From NCBI GenBank assembly GCA_038326655.1, contig JBBQKG010000006.1, forward strand, positions 47,430 to 111,429: DNA of 64,000 nt. Reading direction: 5' to 3'. The notes below the pieces were generated by a model, which was not told where the DNA came from, did not search any database, and saw nothing but the letters and a program-made list of their open reading frames with translations. Below are positions 58,277 through 64,000 of this stretch, piece after piece. Position 1 is the stretch's first letter. Every line of letters starts with the position of its first letter. Source of the DNA: JBBQKG01 sp038326655 (lineage in GTDB: Bacteria; Actinomycetota; Thermoleophilia; Solirubrobacterales; JBBDJG01). The translations under genes and the position numbers were made by a program.

Positions 58277-59748
58277 AGCTCCTGAGCGCGCGGCCGGTGG
58301 CGGCCGCACTGCTGGTGCTCGCGGCCGCCGTCACGATTGGCGCCTGCTCCGGGGCCAAGCGCCAGCTCGGTGGGCGCCACAAGCTCGACGTCAAGATCGG
58401 CGCCCTGGTTCCGCTGTCCGGGTCCCAGCAGGCGCCCGGGCTCGCGGGGCAGAAGGCCGCCAATCTCGCGATCGGCCAGATCCGCAAGGCGATCGGCGAG
58501 GTCAAGGCCGACCACACCGTCACGCTGCTCAGCGAGAACTACCGTTCCGAGCCCGCGATCGCGCAGGAGCTGGCGGGCAAGCTCCACAAGCAGGGCGCCA
58601 GCTGCTTCGTCGGGCCCTGGACCTCCGGAGACGCACCCAACGTCGTGAATGAGGTCGCGGTCCGCAACAAGGTCCTGTTGATCACCCCGGCGGCGACCGC
58701 CGATTCGCTCATCACGCTGCAGATGCCGAACCCCGGCGAGATCAACCCCTACCTCACCCGCACCGCCGCGCCTGACCACCTCCAGGGCCCGGCACTGGCG
58801 CAGGTGGTGGCCGACTCGCTGGGCGACGCGAAGAAGAAGAAGATCAGCATCGGCGCCTACAAGAGCATCTATGGCAACGACCTGATCAAGAGCTTCAGTG
58901 CCGCCTGGGCCAAGCGGGGCGGAAGGGTCTCCGCGCGCGTGGTCTACGAGCCCAACCTTCCCGACTACCGGAAACCGGCGCAGGAGCTCGTCGCACCAAA
59001 GCCGGACGCGTTCGTCTTCTTCGACTTCGGCGAGACATACACGAGGCTCGCGAGCGAGCTGCTGAAGACCCACAAGTGGTCGCCGAGCAAGAGCTTCGCG
59101 ACCGACTCGCTCGCGATCAGCGGCTTCGGGCAGGGAGGCGGCGCGATCGTCGAGGGCCTGCGCGGCGTCGCGCCGAGCGCTCCCCGCTTCGGCGCCGACG
59201 CAAAGGCCTTCAACGTCCTGTACCAGTCGGGTTCCCGGCCGAGGTTCCGGCAGCCCTTCGACGCGCAGACATTCGACGCCGTCGTGCTCTGCTACCTGTC
59301 GGCGGTCGCGGCCGGCTCCAACAAGGGATACCGGATGGCCCGCCAGGTCCGGGCGATCAGCGCGCCGCCCGGCAAGAAGTACTCGTGGCGCCAGCTTCCG
59401 GAGGCGATCAGGGCGCTCGAGGCCGGCCAGGACATCGACTACCAGGGCGCTTCCGGGCCGATCGACATGGACAAGCTCGGAAACCCGACCGCGTCCTTCT
59501 ATGACGTCTACCGGTACGAGAACGTCCGCCTTGCGACCTACGGCATCGTGTCCGTGCCGCCGAGCGGAAAAGGGATCCAGACCTACCCGATCCAATTCAT
59601 CACGCCGAAGATCCCCGGCGCCCCGCCGCCCGTCACGCCCGGCGCGACCGGGGCCTCGGGGGCAAGCGGGGCCACGGGGGCGAAGGGCAAGAAGTCCAAG
59701 CGCAAGACGGCCAAGCAGCGCAAGAAGCGCTCGCGCAGCGGGACCTGA
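58273..59748 (+). CDS. Substrate-binding lipoprotein (LivJ-like) with collagen-like basic tail
   Basis: 491 aa. Lipobox near residue 25 (VTIGAC). The two-lobed amino-acid-binding domain of the Leu/Ile/Val receptor type starts at VKIGALVPLSGSQQAPG and includes CFVGPWTSGDAPNVVNE. After about residue 440 comes a Pro-rich hinge, then Gly-X-Y triplets (GATGASGASGATGAKGKK) and a Lys/Arg-rich end. No permease or ATPase gene is adjacent, so it may be an orphan receptor or sensor. TTG 58273 in TTGA with the aminotransferase. Confidence 0.88.
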   Translation: MKLLSARPVAAALLVLAAAVTIGACSGAKRQLGGRHKLDVKIGALVPLSGSQQAPGLAGQKAANLAIGQIRKAIGEVKADHTVTLLSENYRSEPAIAQELAGKLHKQGASCFVGPWTSGDAPNVVNEVAVRNKVLLITPAATADSLITLQMPNPGEINPYLTRTAAPDHLQGPALAQVVADSLGDAKKKKISIGAYKSIYGNDLIKSFSAAWAKRGGRVSARVVYEPNLPDYRKPAQELVAPKPDAFVFFDFGETYTRLASELLKTHKWSPSKSFATDSLAISGFGQGGGAIVEGLRGVAPSAPRFGADAKAFNVLYQSGSRPRFRQPFDAQTFDAVVLCYLSAVAAGSNKGYRMARQVRAISAPPGKKYSWRQLPEAIRALEAGQDIDYQGASGPIDMDKLGNPTASFYDVYRYENVRLATYGIVSVPPSGKGIQTYPIQFITPKIPGAPPPVTPGATGASGASGATGAKGKKSKRKTAKQRKKRSRSGT

Positions 59749-60567
59749 TCAGGCGTTCGCGCCGACCGGCGACGGGGGCATGCCGAGCGCCTCGCGCAGC
59801 GCGGGCGCGAAGCGGAGGATCGTCGTGTCCTCCTCGTCGTTGAGCATCTTGTCGCGCTCCTTTGCCTTCGGCAGATCCCTCGGTCCGCCGAGCCACGCGT
59901 TGCGGCCGGCGATCTTCTGCTCGCGTTCGGCCTGGGAGCGGGTGAGATAGTGGTTGACCCGCAGGAGCTCGATCGACAGGGCATCGGTAACCGACCCCCG
60001 GAGCAGCTCCTTCCTCTCTGTCACCGCGCGCTGCCCGTCGCGGTAGCGGAAATAGTGGGGGTCGTTGCCGATGTCCTCCACTGCCACTGGGCGCACGATG
60101 CTCTTGATGATCCGGTTGCGCGGCTTGGCGAGATCGCAGCGTCGTAGGTAGCTCTCGATCGCAAGGCCGGGCTGCTTGGTCGTGTGACCGGAGTTCCCGA
60201 ACGAGATGCAGTTGACCGCGACGCCCGGGAACTCCTCGAAGTCGCGCAGGATGTCCGACACCTTCTGGCCGGTCGGCGAGAACAGGAACTCGTCGATGTC
60301 GAATATCCCGAGCCAGTGTGTCTCGTCGCGATGGCGCGCGAGCACGTCGCGGTAGGCCGCGGGCTGGCCGGGCTCGATCGGCCAATCGTGGTGCACGACC
60401 GTGCCGTCGCCGATGTAGGGCCCGAGCACCTCCCGGTGGTGGTCGGTGCTGAAGTTGTCGTACAGGTAGAAGCGCTCGAAGCCGACCAGCCTGTGGAACT
60501 CGATCCACTCGCGGAGATAGTCGGCCTCGTCGCGGTAGATCGCGAAGGCCGACAGGTACGGCCTCAA
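59749..60567 (-). CDS. GT92-family glycosyltransferase-like protein
   Basis: 272 aa from TTG 60567, preceded by AAGGAG at a proper distance. The frame is open to GTG 60648, but that stretch contains the promoter. Family pattern: LSAFAIYRDEADYLREWIEFHRLVG-type start, FYLYDNFSTDHH and the DXD in FDIDEFLFSP, then VNCISFGNSGH. Probably a cytoplasmic sugar transferase; GT92 members are sparse in bacteria. Neighbours do not reveal the acceptor. Confidence 0.82.
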   Translation of the reverse strand: MRPYLSAFAIYRDEADYLREWIEFHRLVGFERFYLYDNFSTDHHREVLGPYIGDGTVVHHDWPIEPGQPAAYRDVLARHRDETHWLGIFDIDEFLFSPTGQKVSDILRDFEEFPGVAVNCISFGNSGHTTKQPGLAIESYLRRCDLAKPRNRIIKSIVRPVAVEDIGNDPHYFRYRDGQRAVTERKELLRGSVTDALSIELLRVNHYLTRSQAEREQKIAGRNAWLGGPRDLPKAKERDKMLNDEEDTTILRFAPALREALGMPPSPVGANA

Positions 60568-60586
60568 ACCCGCTCCTTGCCCACTG

Positions 60587-60609
60587 CCCCGTGCACGGGG
60601 ACGATCGTA
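60587..60609 (-). promoter_or_regulatory. GT92 gene promoter with overlapping palindrome
   Basis: Minus-strand -10 TACGAT at 60604-60609 and a perfect 14-bp palindrome CCCCGTGCACGGGG at 60587-60600, where the transcript should start. The palindrome is placed like an operator. Confidence 0.5.
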
Positions 60610-60677
60610 GAGCCAACCCCGCGCGAGCACTCGGGTGACGGCCGCCACCGGAGTAGGCGACTCTCCCTACAACGCGG

Positions 60678-60697
60678 AAAACCCCACCGCAGTGGGG
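60678..60697 (-). terminator. Intrinsic terminator of tRNA-Gly
   Basis: On the minus strand a hairpin CCCCAC-loop-GTGGGG is followed by TTTT, 10 nt after the tRNA. Confidence 0.8.
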
Positions 60698-60707
60698 CTT
60701 TCGAGAG

Positions 60708-60781
60708 AGCGGATGAAGGGACTCGAACCCTCGACCTTCTGCATGGCAAGCAGACGCTCTAGCCAACTGAGCTACATCCGC
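60708..60781 (-). tRNA. tRNA-Gly (GCC)
   Basis: Complete cloverleaf on the minus strand: acceptor GCGGATG / CATCCGC, D-arm GCTC/GAGC, anticodon stem TCTGC/GCAGA with loop TTGCCAT (anticodon GCC), T-arm with TTCGAGT. CCA is not encoded. Confidence 0.97.
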
Positions 60782-60794
60782 ACGAGCGGCTCCC

Positions 60795-60800
60795 AGTATA
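60795..60800 (-). promoter_or_regulatory. -10 box of tRNA-Gly
   Basis: Near-consensus TATACT on the minus strand, 13 nt before the mature 5' end. Confidence 0.65.
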
Positions 60801-60858
60801 GCCCCGCGCTCCGCGGCGCCCGCGGGTGTCCCGGTACCCCTCAGGAGAGGCGCGCCGC

Positions 60859-60864
60859 TAACCT
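60859..60864 (+). promoter_or_regulatory. -10 box of tRNA-Cys
   Basis: TAACCT, 12 nt before the mature 5' end. Confidence 0.5.
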
Positions 60865-60876
60865 TGACGCCGCCCG

Positions 60877-60948
60877 GGCGACGTGGCGGAGTGGCTTACG
60901 CGGGGGCCTGCAAAGCCCTTTACACCGGTTCGATTCCGGTCGTCGCCT
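60877..60948 (+). tRNA. tRNA-Cys (GCA)
   Basis: Acceptor GGCGACG / CGTCGCC, anticodon stem GGGGC/GCCCT with loop CTGCAAA (anticodon GCA), T-loop TTCGATT. CCA is not encoded. Confidence 0.97.
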
Positions 60949-60994
60949 CTAGCTGTCGAGCAGCCGTAGCGGGGCCGCTTCCACCGGCCGCCTC

Positions 60995-61000
60995 TAGGAT
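60995..61000 (+). promoter_or_regulatory. -10 box of leaderless lipoprotein gene
   Basis: TAGGAT ends 6 nt before ATG 61007. Confidence 0.5.
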
Positions 61001-61006
61001 CCCCGC

Positions 61007-61516
61007 ATGAGACGGCGACTCGCGCTCGGGCTCCTCCTCGTCGTGCAGCTCGCCGGGTGCGGGAGCGGTGGCGGCGGAAGGAACGATGATCCGGCGCTCG
61101 CGGTGCCACGCGCGGCCTCTGCGCAGGAGCGGGCGGTGGGTGGGTGGGCCGACGCGGCGCAGAGCTACTGGGCGCGGTTTCGGGATTGCGGGTCGGGGGC
61201 GAGCCCAGGTCGCGGCTACTTCACGTCGTGCACGAAGCAGGGCCGGCGCACGCTCCGGCAGGCCGAGCGGCATGCGCTGCGCGGGCTCGGCGGCCCCGCC
61301 GCGCCCTGCAAGCGCCTGAGATCCCTCATCACGCGCACCGGGGCCTCGCTCGAGCACGCCGTGAAGGCGTTCGACGCTTCGAACGACGCGGGCATCACGC
61401 GCCGTCCCTACCGGGGGGCGCCCCCGCAGTCGCTCTACCTGAACGGCGAGCGCTCGCTCGCCGAAGACGTTCCGCTGGCCCGCCGGCTGAGCCGGGATGC
61501 GCCAGCCGCCTGCTGA
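61007..61516 (+). CDS. Small predicted lipoprotein
   Basis: 169 aa. Signal sequence with lipobox LAGC (Cys18), then a Gly-rich spacer. The mature part has four Cys (DCGSGAS, SCTKQG, PCKRL and the final residue), which could make two disulphides outside the membrane. No recognised domain. Starts leaderless at ATG 61007. Confidence 0.75.
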   Translation: MRRRLALGLLLVVQLAGCGSGGGGRNDDPALAVPRAASAQERAVGGWADAAQSYWARFRDCGSGASPGRGYFTSCTKQGRRTLRQAERHALRGLGGPAAPCKRLRSLITRTGASLEHAVKAFDASNDAGITRRPYRGAPPQSLYLNGERSLAEDVPLARRLSRDAPAAC

Positions 61517-61543
61517 GGGCCACGCCGGGCCGAAAACGGAGCA

Positions 61544-61563
61544 GGCCCCCGATTCTGGGGGCC
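61544..61563 (+). terminator. Hairpin after the lipoprotein gene
   Basis: 7-bp GC arms GGCCCCC / GGGGGCC with a 6-nt loop, 28 nt after the stop. No U-tract, so only a candidate terminator. Confidence 0.5.
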
Positions 61564-61676
61564 CGCCACGCTGCGAAAGAACGTGCCGCCGGGAACTTGA
61601 CCGTGTTGCCCGGCCCGTCGGTCCTTCCACGTGCTGTATCGGTGATGCAGCCGCTTGCTTTAACGCTGCGACACGT

Positions 61677-61691
61677 CGAGTGTTGCACTCG
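61677..61691. promoter_or_regulatory. Inverted repeat upstream of the epimerase gene
   Basis: CGAGTG-TTG-CACTCG lies next to a TACGAT box (61692-61697), within the 250-nt AT-richer region before ATG 61770. Position fits a repressor site. A GAGGAGG ribosome site precedes the ATG. Confidence 0.45.
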
Positions 61692-61769
61692 TACGATTGA
61701 TTTTGAGTTAAGTTGGGCCCGTCCTGACGGGGCGTCCGGCAGTGGCGACCGACGCGAGGAGGCACAGGC

Positions 61770-62765
61770 ATGAAGTACGTGATTACGGGCGGCTCCGGCT
61801 ACATCGGCGGCCGCCTGATCGATCTGCTCTCCCAGGATCCCGCGAACGAGGTCCTCAACCTCGACCTGCGCCCACCCGGGATCCCGCGCCCGCGCACACG
61901 GTTCCTCCGCATGGACGTCCGCGACCGCGGCATGCGCGGCCTGCTCGAAGCCGAGCGGCCGGACGCGCTGGTGCACCTGGCTTTCGTGCTGAACCCGATG
62001 CGCGACGAGCAGACCATGTACGACATCGACGTCAACGGGACCCAGAACGTGCTCGAAGCAGCTTCCGGGGCGGGGGTCGGCCAACTGCTCGTGGCCTCCA
62101 GCACTACCGCCTACGGCGCGTTTCCCGACAACCCGGTCCCCCTCACCGAGGAGCACCCGGTCCGCGGCCTGCCGGGATACGAGTACGCGCGGGACAAGAC
62201 CGAGATCGACCGGCAGTGCCAGTTGTGGGCGGCCCAGCACCCCGACCGCGTGATGACGATCGTGAGGCCGACGATCGTGTTCGGCCCGAACGTGGACAAC
62301 TACATCGTCCGGTTCTGGTCCAGCAGCCCCTTCTTCCCGCTGCTCGACGGCGCCGACCCGGACTGGCAGTTCGTGCACGAGGACGATGTCGTCGAGGCGA
62401 TGTCCCGGCTGCTGGTCGAGCGGCGCGGCGGCATCTTCAACATCACCGGCGACGGGACCATCAAGCTCTCCGAGGCGGCGCGCCTGGCGGGCCTGAAGAC
62501 GCGCAAGATCTCGACGGCGGTCTACCGCCGGATCGCGAAGACCGCGTGGCGGCTGCGGCTCCCCAAGGTCGAGGCGCCTCCCGGGCAGATCGACTTCATC
62601 CTCTACCCCTGGATCGCTTCCAACGAGAAGCTGAAGGCCGAGCTGGGCTGGACGCCGCGCTACACCAGTCGCGAGACGTTCGAGATCACGATGCGCGCCA
62701 AGGGCATCGCGCGTGGCAGCGGCGAGACGGCCGCCGCGCCGCCGCCCGCCGTGCCGGTCGCCTGA
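61770..62765 (+). CDS. NAD-dependent epimerase/dehydratase (extended SDR)
   Basis: 331 aa. NAD motif ITGGSGYIGGRL, the catalytic Ser-Thr in VASSTTAYGAF, YEYARDK with the Tyr-x-x-x-Lys pair, and RPTIVFGPNVDNY. Acts on nucleotide sugars in most relatives; nothing here defines the sugar. Good ribosome site GAGGAGG 8-14 nt upstream, and a strong terminator follows. Confidence 0.9.
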   Translation: MKYVITGGSGYIGGRLIDLLSQDPANEVLNLDLRPPGIPRPRTRFLRMDVRDRGMRGLLEAERPDALVHLAFVLNPMRDEQTMYDIDVNGTQNVLEAASGAGVGQLLVASSTTAYGAFPDNPVPLTEEHPVRGLPGYEYARDKTEIDRQCQLWAAQHPDRVMTIVRPTIVFGPNVDNYIVRFWSSSPFFPLLDGADPDWQFVHEDDVVEAMSRLLVERRGGIFNITGDGTIKLSEAARLAGLKTRKISTAVYRRIAKTAWRLRLPKVEAPPGQIDFILYPWIASNEKLKAELGWTPRYTSRETFEITMRAKGIARGSGETAAAPPPAVPVA

Positions 62766-62786
62766 GCCTTACAACGAAGGCGCAAC

Positions 62787-62817
62787 GAGAAACGGCCACC
62801 TCTCGGTGGCCGTTCTC
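62787..62817 (+). terminator. Intrinsic terminator after the epimerase gene
   Basis: Arms AACGGCCACC / GGTGGCCGTT (10 bp) with TCTC loop, extended by GAGA/CTC pairing, then a T-containing tail GTGTCGTTTCC. Confidence 0.7.
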
Positions 62818-63012
62818 GGTGTCGTTTCCGTCCGGGGGAGGAGGATTCGCATGGACAAATCTAGGGGCTGAACCTTAGATCGGGATAAGAACTCGGTGAA
62901 CCGCCCGTTAAGCCCCCGACGGAGCCGAAAACACGGCGCTGGGGCGAACGGATCGCGGGGCCTTTCGCGCCGCGCCGCCGCGCGCGGGAACGGCTAACAT
63001 CGGACCTCCTCG
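62818..63012. other. Non-coding stretch before tRNA-Val
   Basis: No supported gene. It holds a purine-rich GGGGGAGGAGG segment, a GC-rich CGCGCCGCGCCGCC run and the tRNA promoter. Apparent ORFs here are antisense to the tRNA. Confidence 0.5.
62995..63000 (+). promoter_or_regulatory. -10 box of tRNA-Val
   Basis: TAACAT, 12 nt before the mature 5' end. Confidence 0.55.
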
Positions 63013-63085
63013 GGGCGCATAGCTCAGTTGGGAGAGCGCCAGCTCGACAAGCTGGAGGTCACTGGTTCGAGCCCAGTTGCGCCCA
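63013..63085 (+). tRNA. tRNA-Val (GAC)
   Basis: Acceptor GGGCGCA / TGCGCCC, D-arm GCTC/GAGC, anticodon stem CCAGC/GCTGG with loop TCGACAA (anticodon GAC), T-loop TTCGAGC, discriminator A. CCA is not encoded. Confidence 0.97.
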
Positions 63086-63173
63086 CTCACAGACTTCCCA
63101 CAGGCACGGCGCCGTGGTGCCGGCGACCCCCGGCTTTAGTTCGAGCTCGCACGCGCCGACTCTTGGAGTGAGC

Positions 63174-63785
63174 ATGGACTTCACGATCTACGAGGCGCTC
63201 AACGACCTCGCCACGAGCCACGACTGGCTTGAAGACCTCTTGAGGTTCGTGGCCTTGTACGCGCAGCTCTTCTTCATCGCGGTGCTCGCGGTGCTGTTTC
63301 TGGCGAGAGGCAAGTGGCGTTCGGTAAACGGGCGACGGGGTGTCACCGTTGCCGGATTCAGCGCCCTGCTGGCCCTCGGTGTCGCACAAGTGATCGGCAA
63401 GCTTTGGGATCGCCCGCGTCCCTACGAGGCGCATCCAGGCAATGCACATCTGTTCCTCTCCCCATCCCCGGACCCATCCTTCCCGAGCGATCACGCGACC
63501 GCGGCTTTCGCGCTCGCAGTAGCGGTTTTCCTCCACCACCGGCGGGCAGGCTGGCTGATGCTCGGGATGGCGACGGCACTGTCGGTGTCTCGAGTCGCAA
63601 CCGGGACCCACTACCCGAGCGACGTGATCGGCGGCGCGCTGCTCGGCACGTTCGCCGCTTTGGCGATCTACTTTGTTCCGCCGGCCCGCCGCCTCGCCCA
63701 CGCGCTCGCTGATTGGGTCGGGACGCTCTATGAGCGCGTAGTTACCCGGGCGCTTCGGCAGTCGCCTTCTTCCAGCGCGACGTAG
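63174..63785 (+). CDS. PAP2-family membrane phosphatase
   Basis: 203 aa with about five membrane helices. All three PAP2 motifs are seen: KLWDRPRP (KxxxxxxRP type), PSFPSDHATAAF (PSxxSxH) and SRVATGTHYPSDVIGG (SRxxxxxHxxxD). Dephosphorylates lipid phosphates such as undecaprenyl pyrophosphate or phosphatidate on the outer face. TTGGAGTG precedes ATG 63174. Confidence 0.92.
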   Translation: MDFTIYEALNDLATSHDWLEDLLRFVALYAQLFFIAVLAVLFLARGKWRSVNGRRGVTVAGFSALLALGVAQVIGKLWDRPRPYEAHPGNAHLFLSPSPDPSFPSDHATAAFALAVAVFLHHRRAGWLMLGMATALSVSRVATGTHYPSDVIGGALLGTFAALAIYFVPPARRLAHALADWVGTLYERVVTRALRQSPSSSAT

Positions 63786-63906
63786 CTCCGACCCTTGCCG
63801 GCCGAGGGGTTTTCGCTCCCCCCGGTTGGTTGTGTGAAAAAGGACACCCACCCTGCGGGAGTACGCCCAAGTTCTGGTTTAGACGTTTCGGGTACCGGTG
63901 AGGCGG

Positions 63907-63936
63907 GGAACCTGACAGTGAGCCGGACCAGGTTCC
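63907..63936. other. Hairpin in the final non-coding stretch
   Basis: Perfect 8-bp arms GGAACCTG / CAGGTTCC with a 14-nt loop, 120 nt after the last gene. The bases 63786-64000 otherwise show no supported gene; their composition is less GC-rich than the genes. Confidence 0.45.
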
Positions 63937-64000
63937 ACGGAGACCGTTTTAGTTGGATTCCTTGTCAGGCAAGATCAGCGTAGAGGGTCGAGGTGTAGCG

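Noticed and set aside
60635..60952. Plus-strand ORF through two tRNAs
   Set aside because: Part of the product (GLEPSTFCMASRRSSQLSY) is read from the antisense of tRNA-Gly.
61677..61691. CIRCE element
   Set aside because: The half-sites are in the opposite order and the spacer is 3 nt, not 9.
62908..63090. Minus-strand small ORF
   Set aside because: Its sequence is the antisense translation of tRNA-Val, a well-known false protein.
63795..63983. 62-codon ORF at the window end
   Set aside because: No start signal, no similarity, low-GC non-coding composition.

Overview
The window is very GC-rich (about 70% by eye) bacterial chromosome. It is packed with housekeeping genes in orders typical of Actinobacteria: priA-def-fmt-rsmB-rpe-rib genes, recG-rsmD-coaD, rpmF-plsX-acpP-rnc-smc-ftsY, ffh-rpsP-khpA-rimM-trmD-rplS-lepB-rnhB-yraN-comM-dprA and xerC-whiG. 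Protein style, leaderless promoters and the lack of mycobacterial or streptomycete accessory genes suggest a deep-branching actinobacterium such as Thermoleophilia (Solirubrobacterales/Gaiellales). That placement is inference. There are no rRNA genes, CRISPR arrays, phages or intact insertion sequences.

Layout. 1-4742: 5'-truncated priA, then def, fmt, rsmB and a small zinc-ribbon protein. 4754-11201: a reverse aldo/keto reductase, rpe, then a surface-polysaccharide cassette (flippase, methyltransferase, GT2 glycosyltransferase, GT-C-like membrane protein) sitting between rpe and ribD. 11287-14969: riboflavin operon ribD-ribE-ribBA-ribH. 15001-20803: rpmB, fakA, recG, rsmD, coaD and a coiled-coil cell-division-type protein. 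20862-23399: a DrrAB-like ABC exporter. 23438-31879: yceD-like gene, rpmF, plsX, acpP, rnc, smc, polysaccharide deacetylase, degenerate hydrolase, ftsY. 31929-33764: reverse sulfite/nitrite reductase. 33868-43044: CmoB-like methyltransferase, then the ffh-to-dprA block with a comM interrupted by an in-frame stop. 43062-50722: thiD, two unknown genes, ilvD, a hydrolase, a cyclo-ligase-like protein, an epimerase-like protein and an L,D-transpeptidase. 50712-54946: xerC, a WhiG/FliA sigma factor, an EF-G paralogue. 54998-60567: unknown proteins, an RNase HI, a HisC-like aminotransferase, an orphan amino-acid-binding lipoprotein, a GT92 glycosyltransferase. 60678-64000: three tRNA genes (Gly, Cys, Val), a lipoprotein, an epimerase, a PAP2 phosphatase.

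Three genome-wide habits stand out. First, at least sixteen transcription units have a TANNNT -10 box ending only 6-9 nt before the start codon, so their mRNAs should be leaderless. Second, fourteen gene junctions have the form NTGA (start overlapping the previous stop), and N is A, G, T or C in nearly equal numbers; the three CTGA junctions imply CTG start codons for rnc, a deacetylase and khpA. Third, a family of short hyphenated palindromes (8-12 bp arms around AA, TT, TG or a short loop), often with AAACCC- and TTCAT-like flanks, sits at or close to stop codons and in several places is translated in frame inside ribH, smc, rnhB, a glycosyltransferase and an unknown gene. I know of no described element that matches it, and it is the best candidate here for something undescribed.
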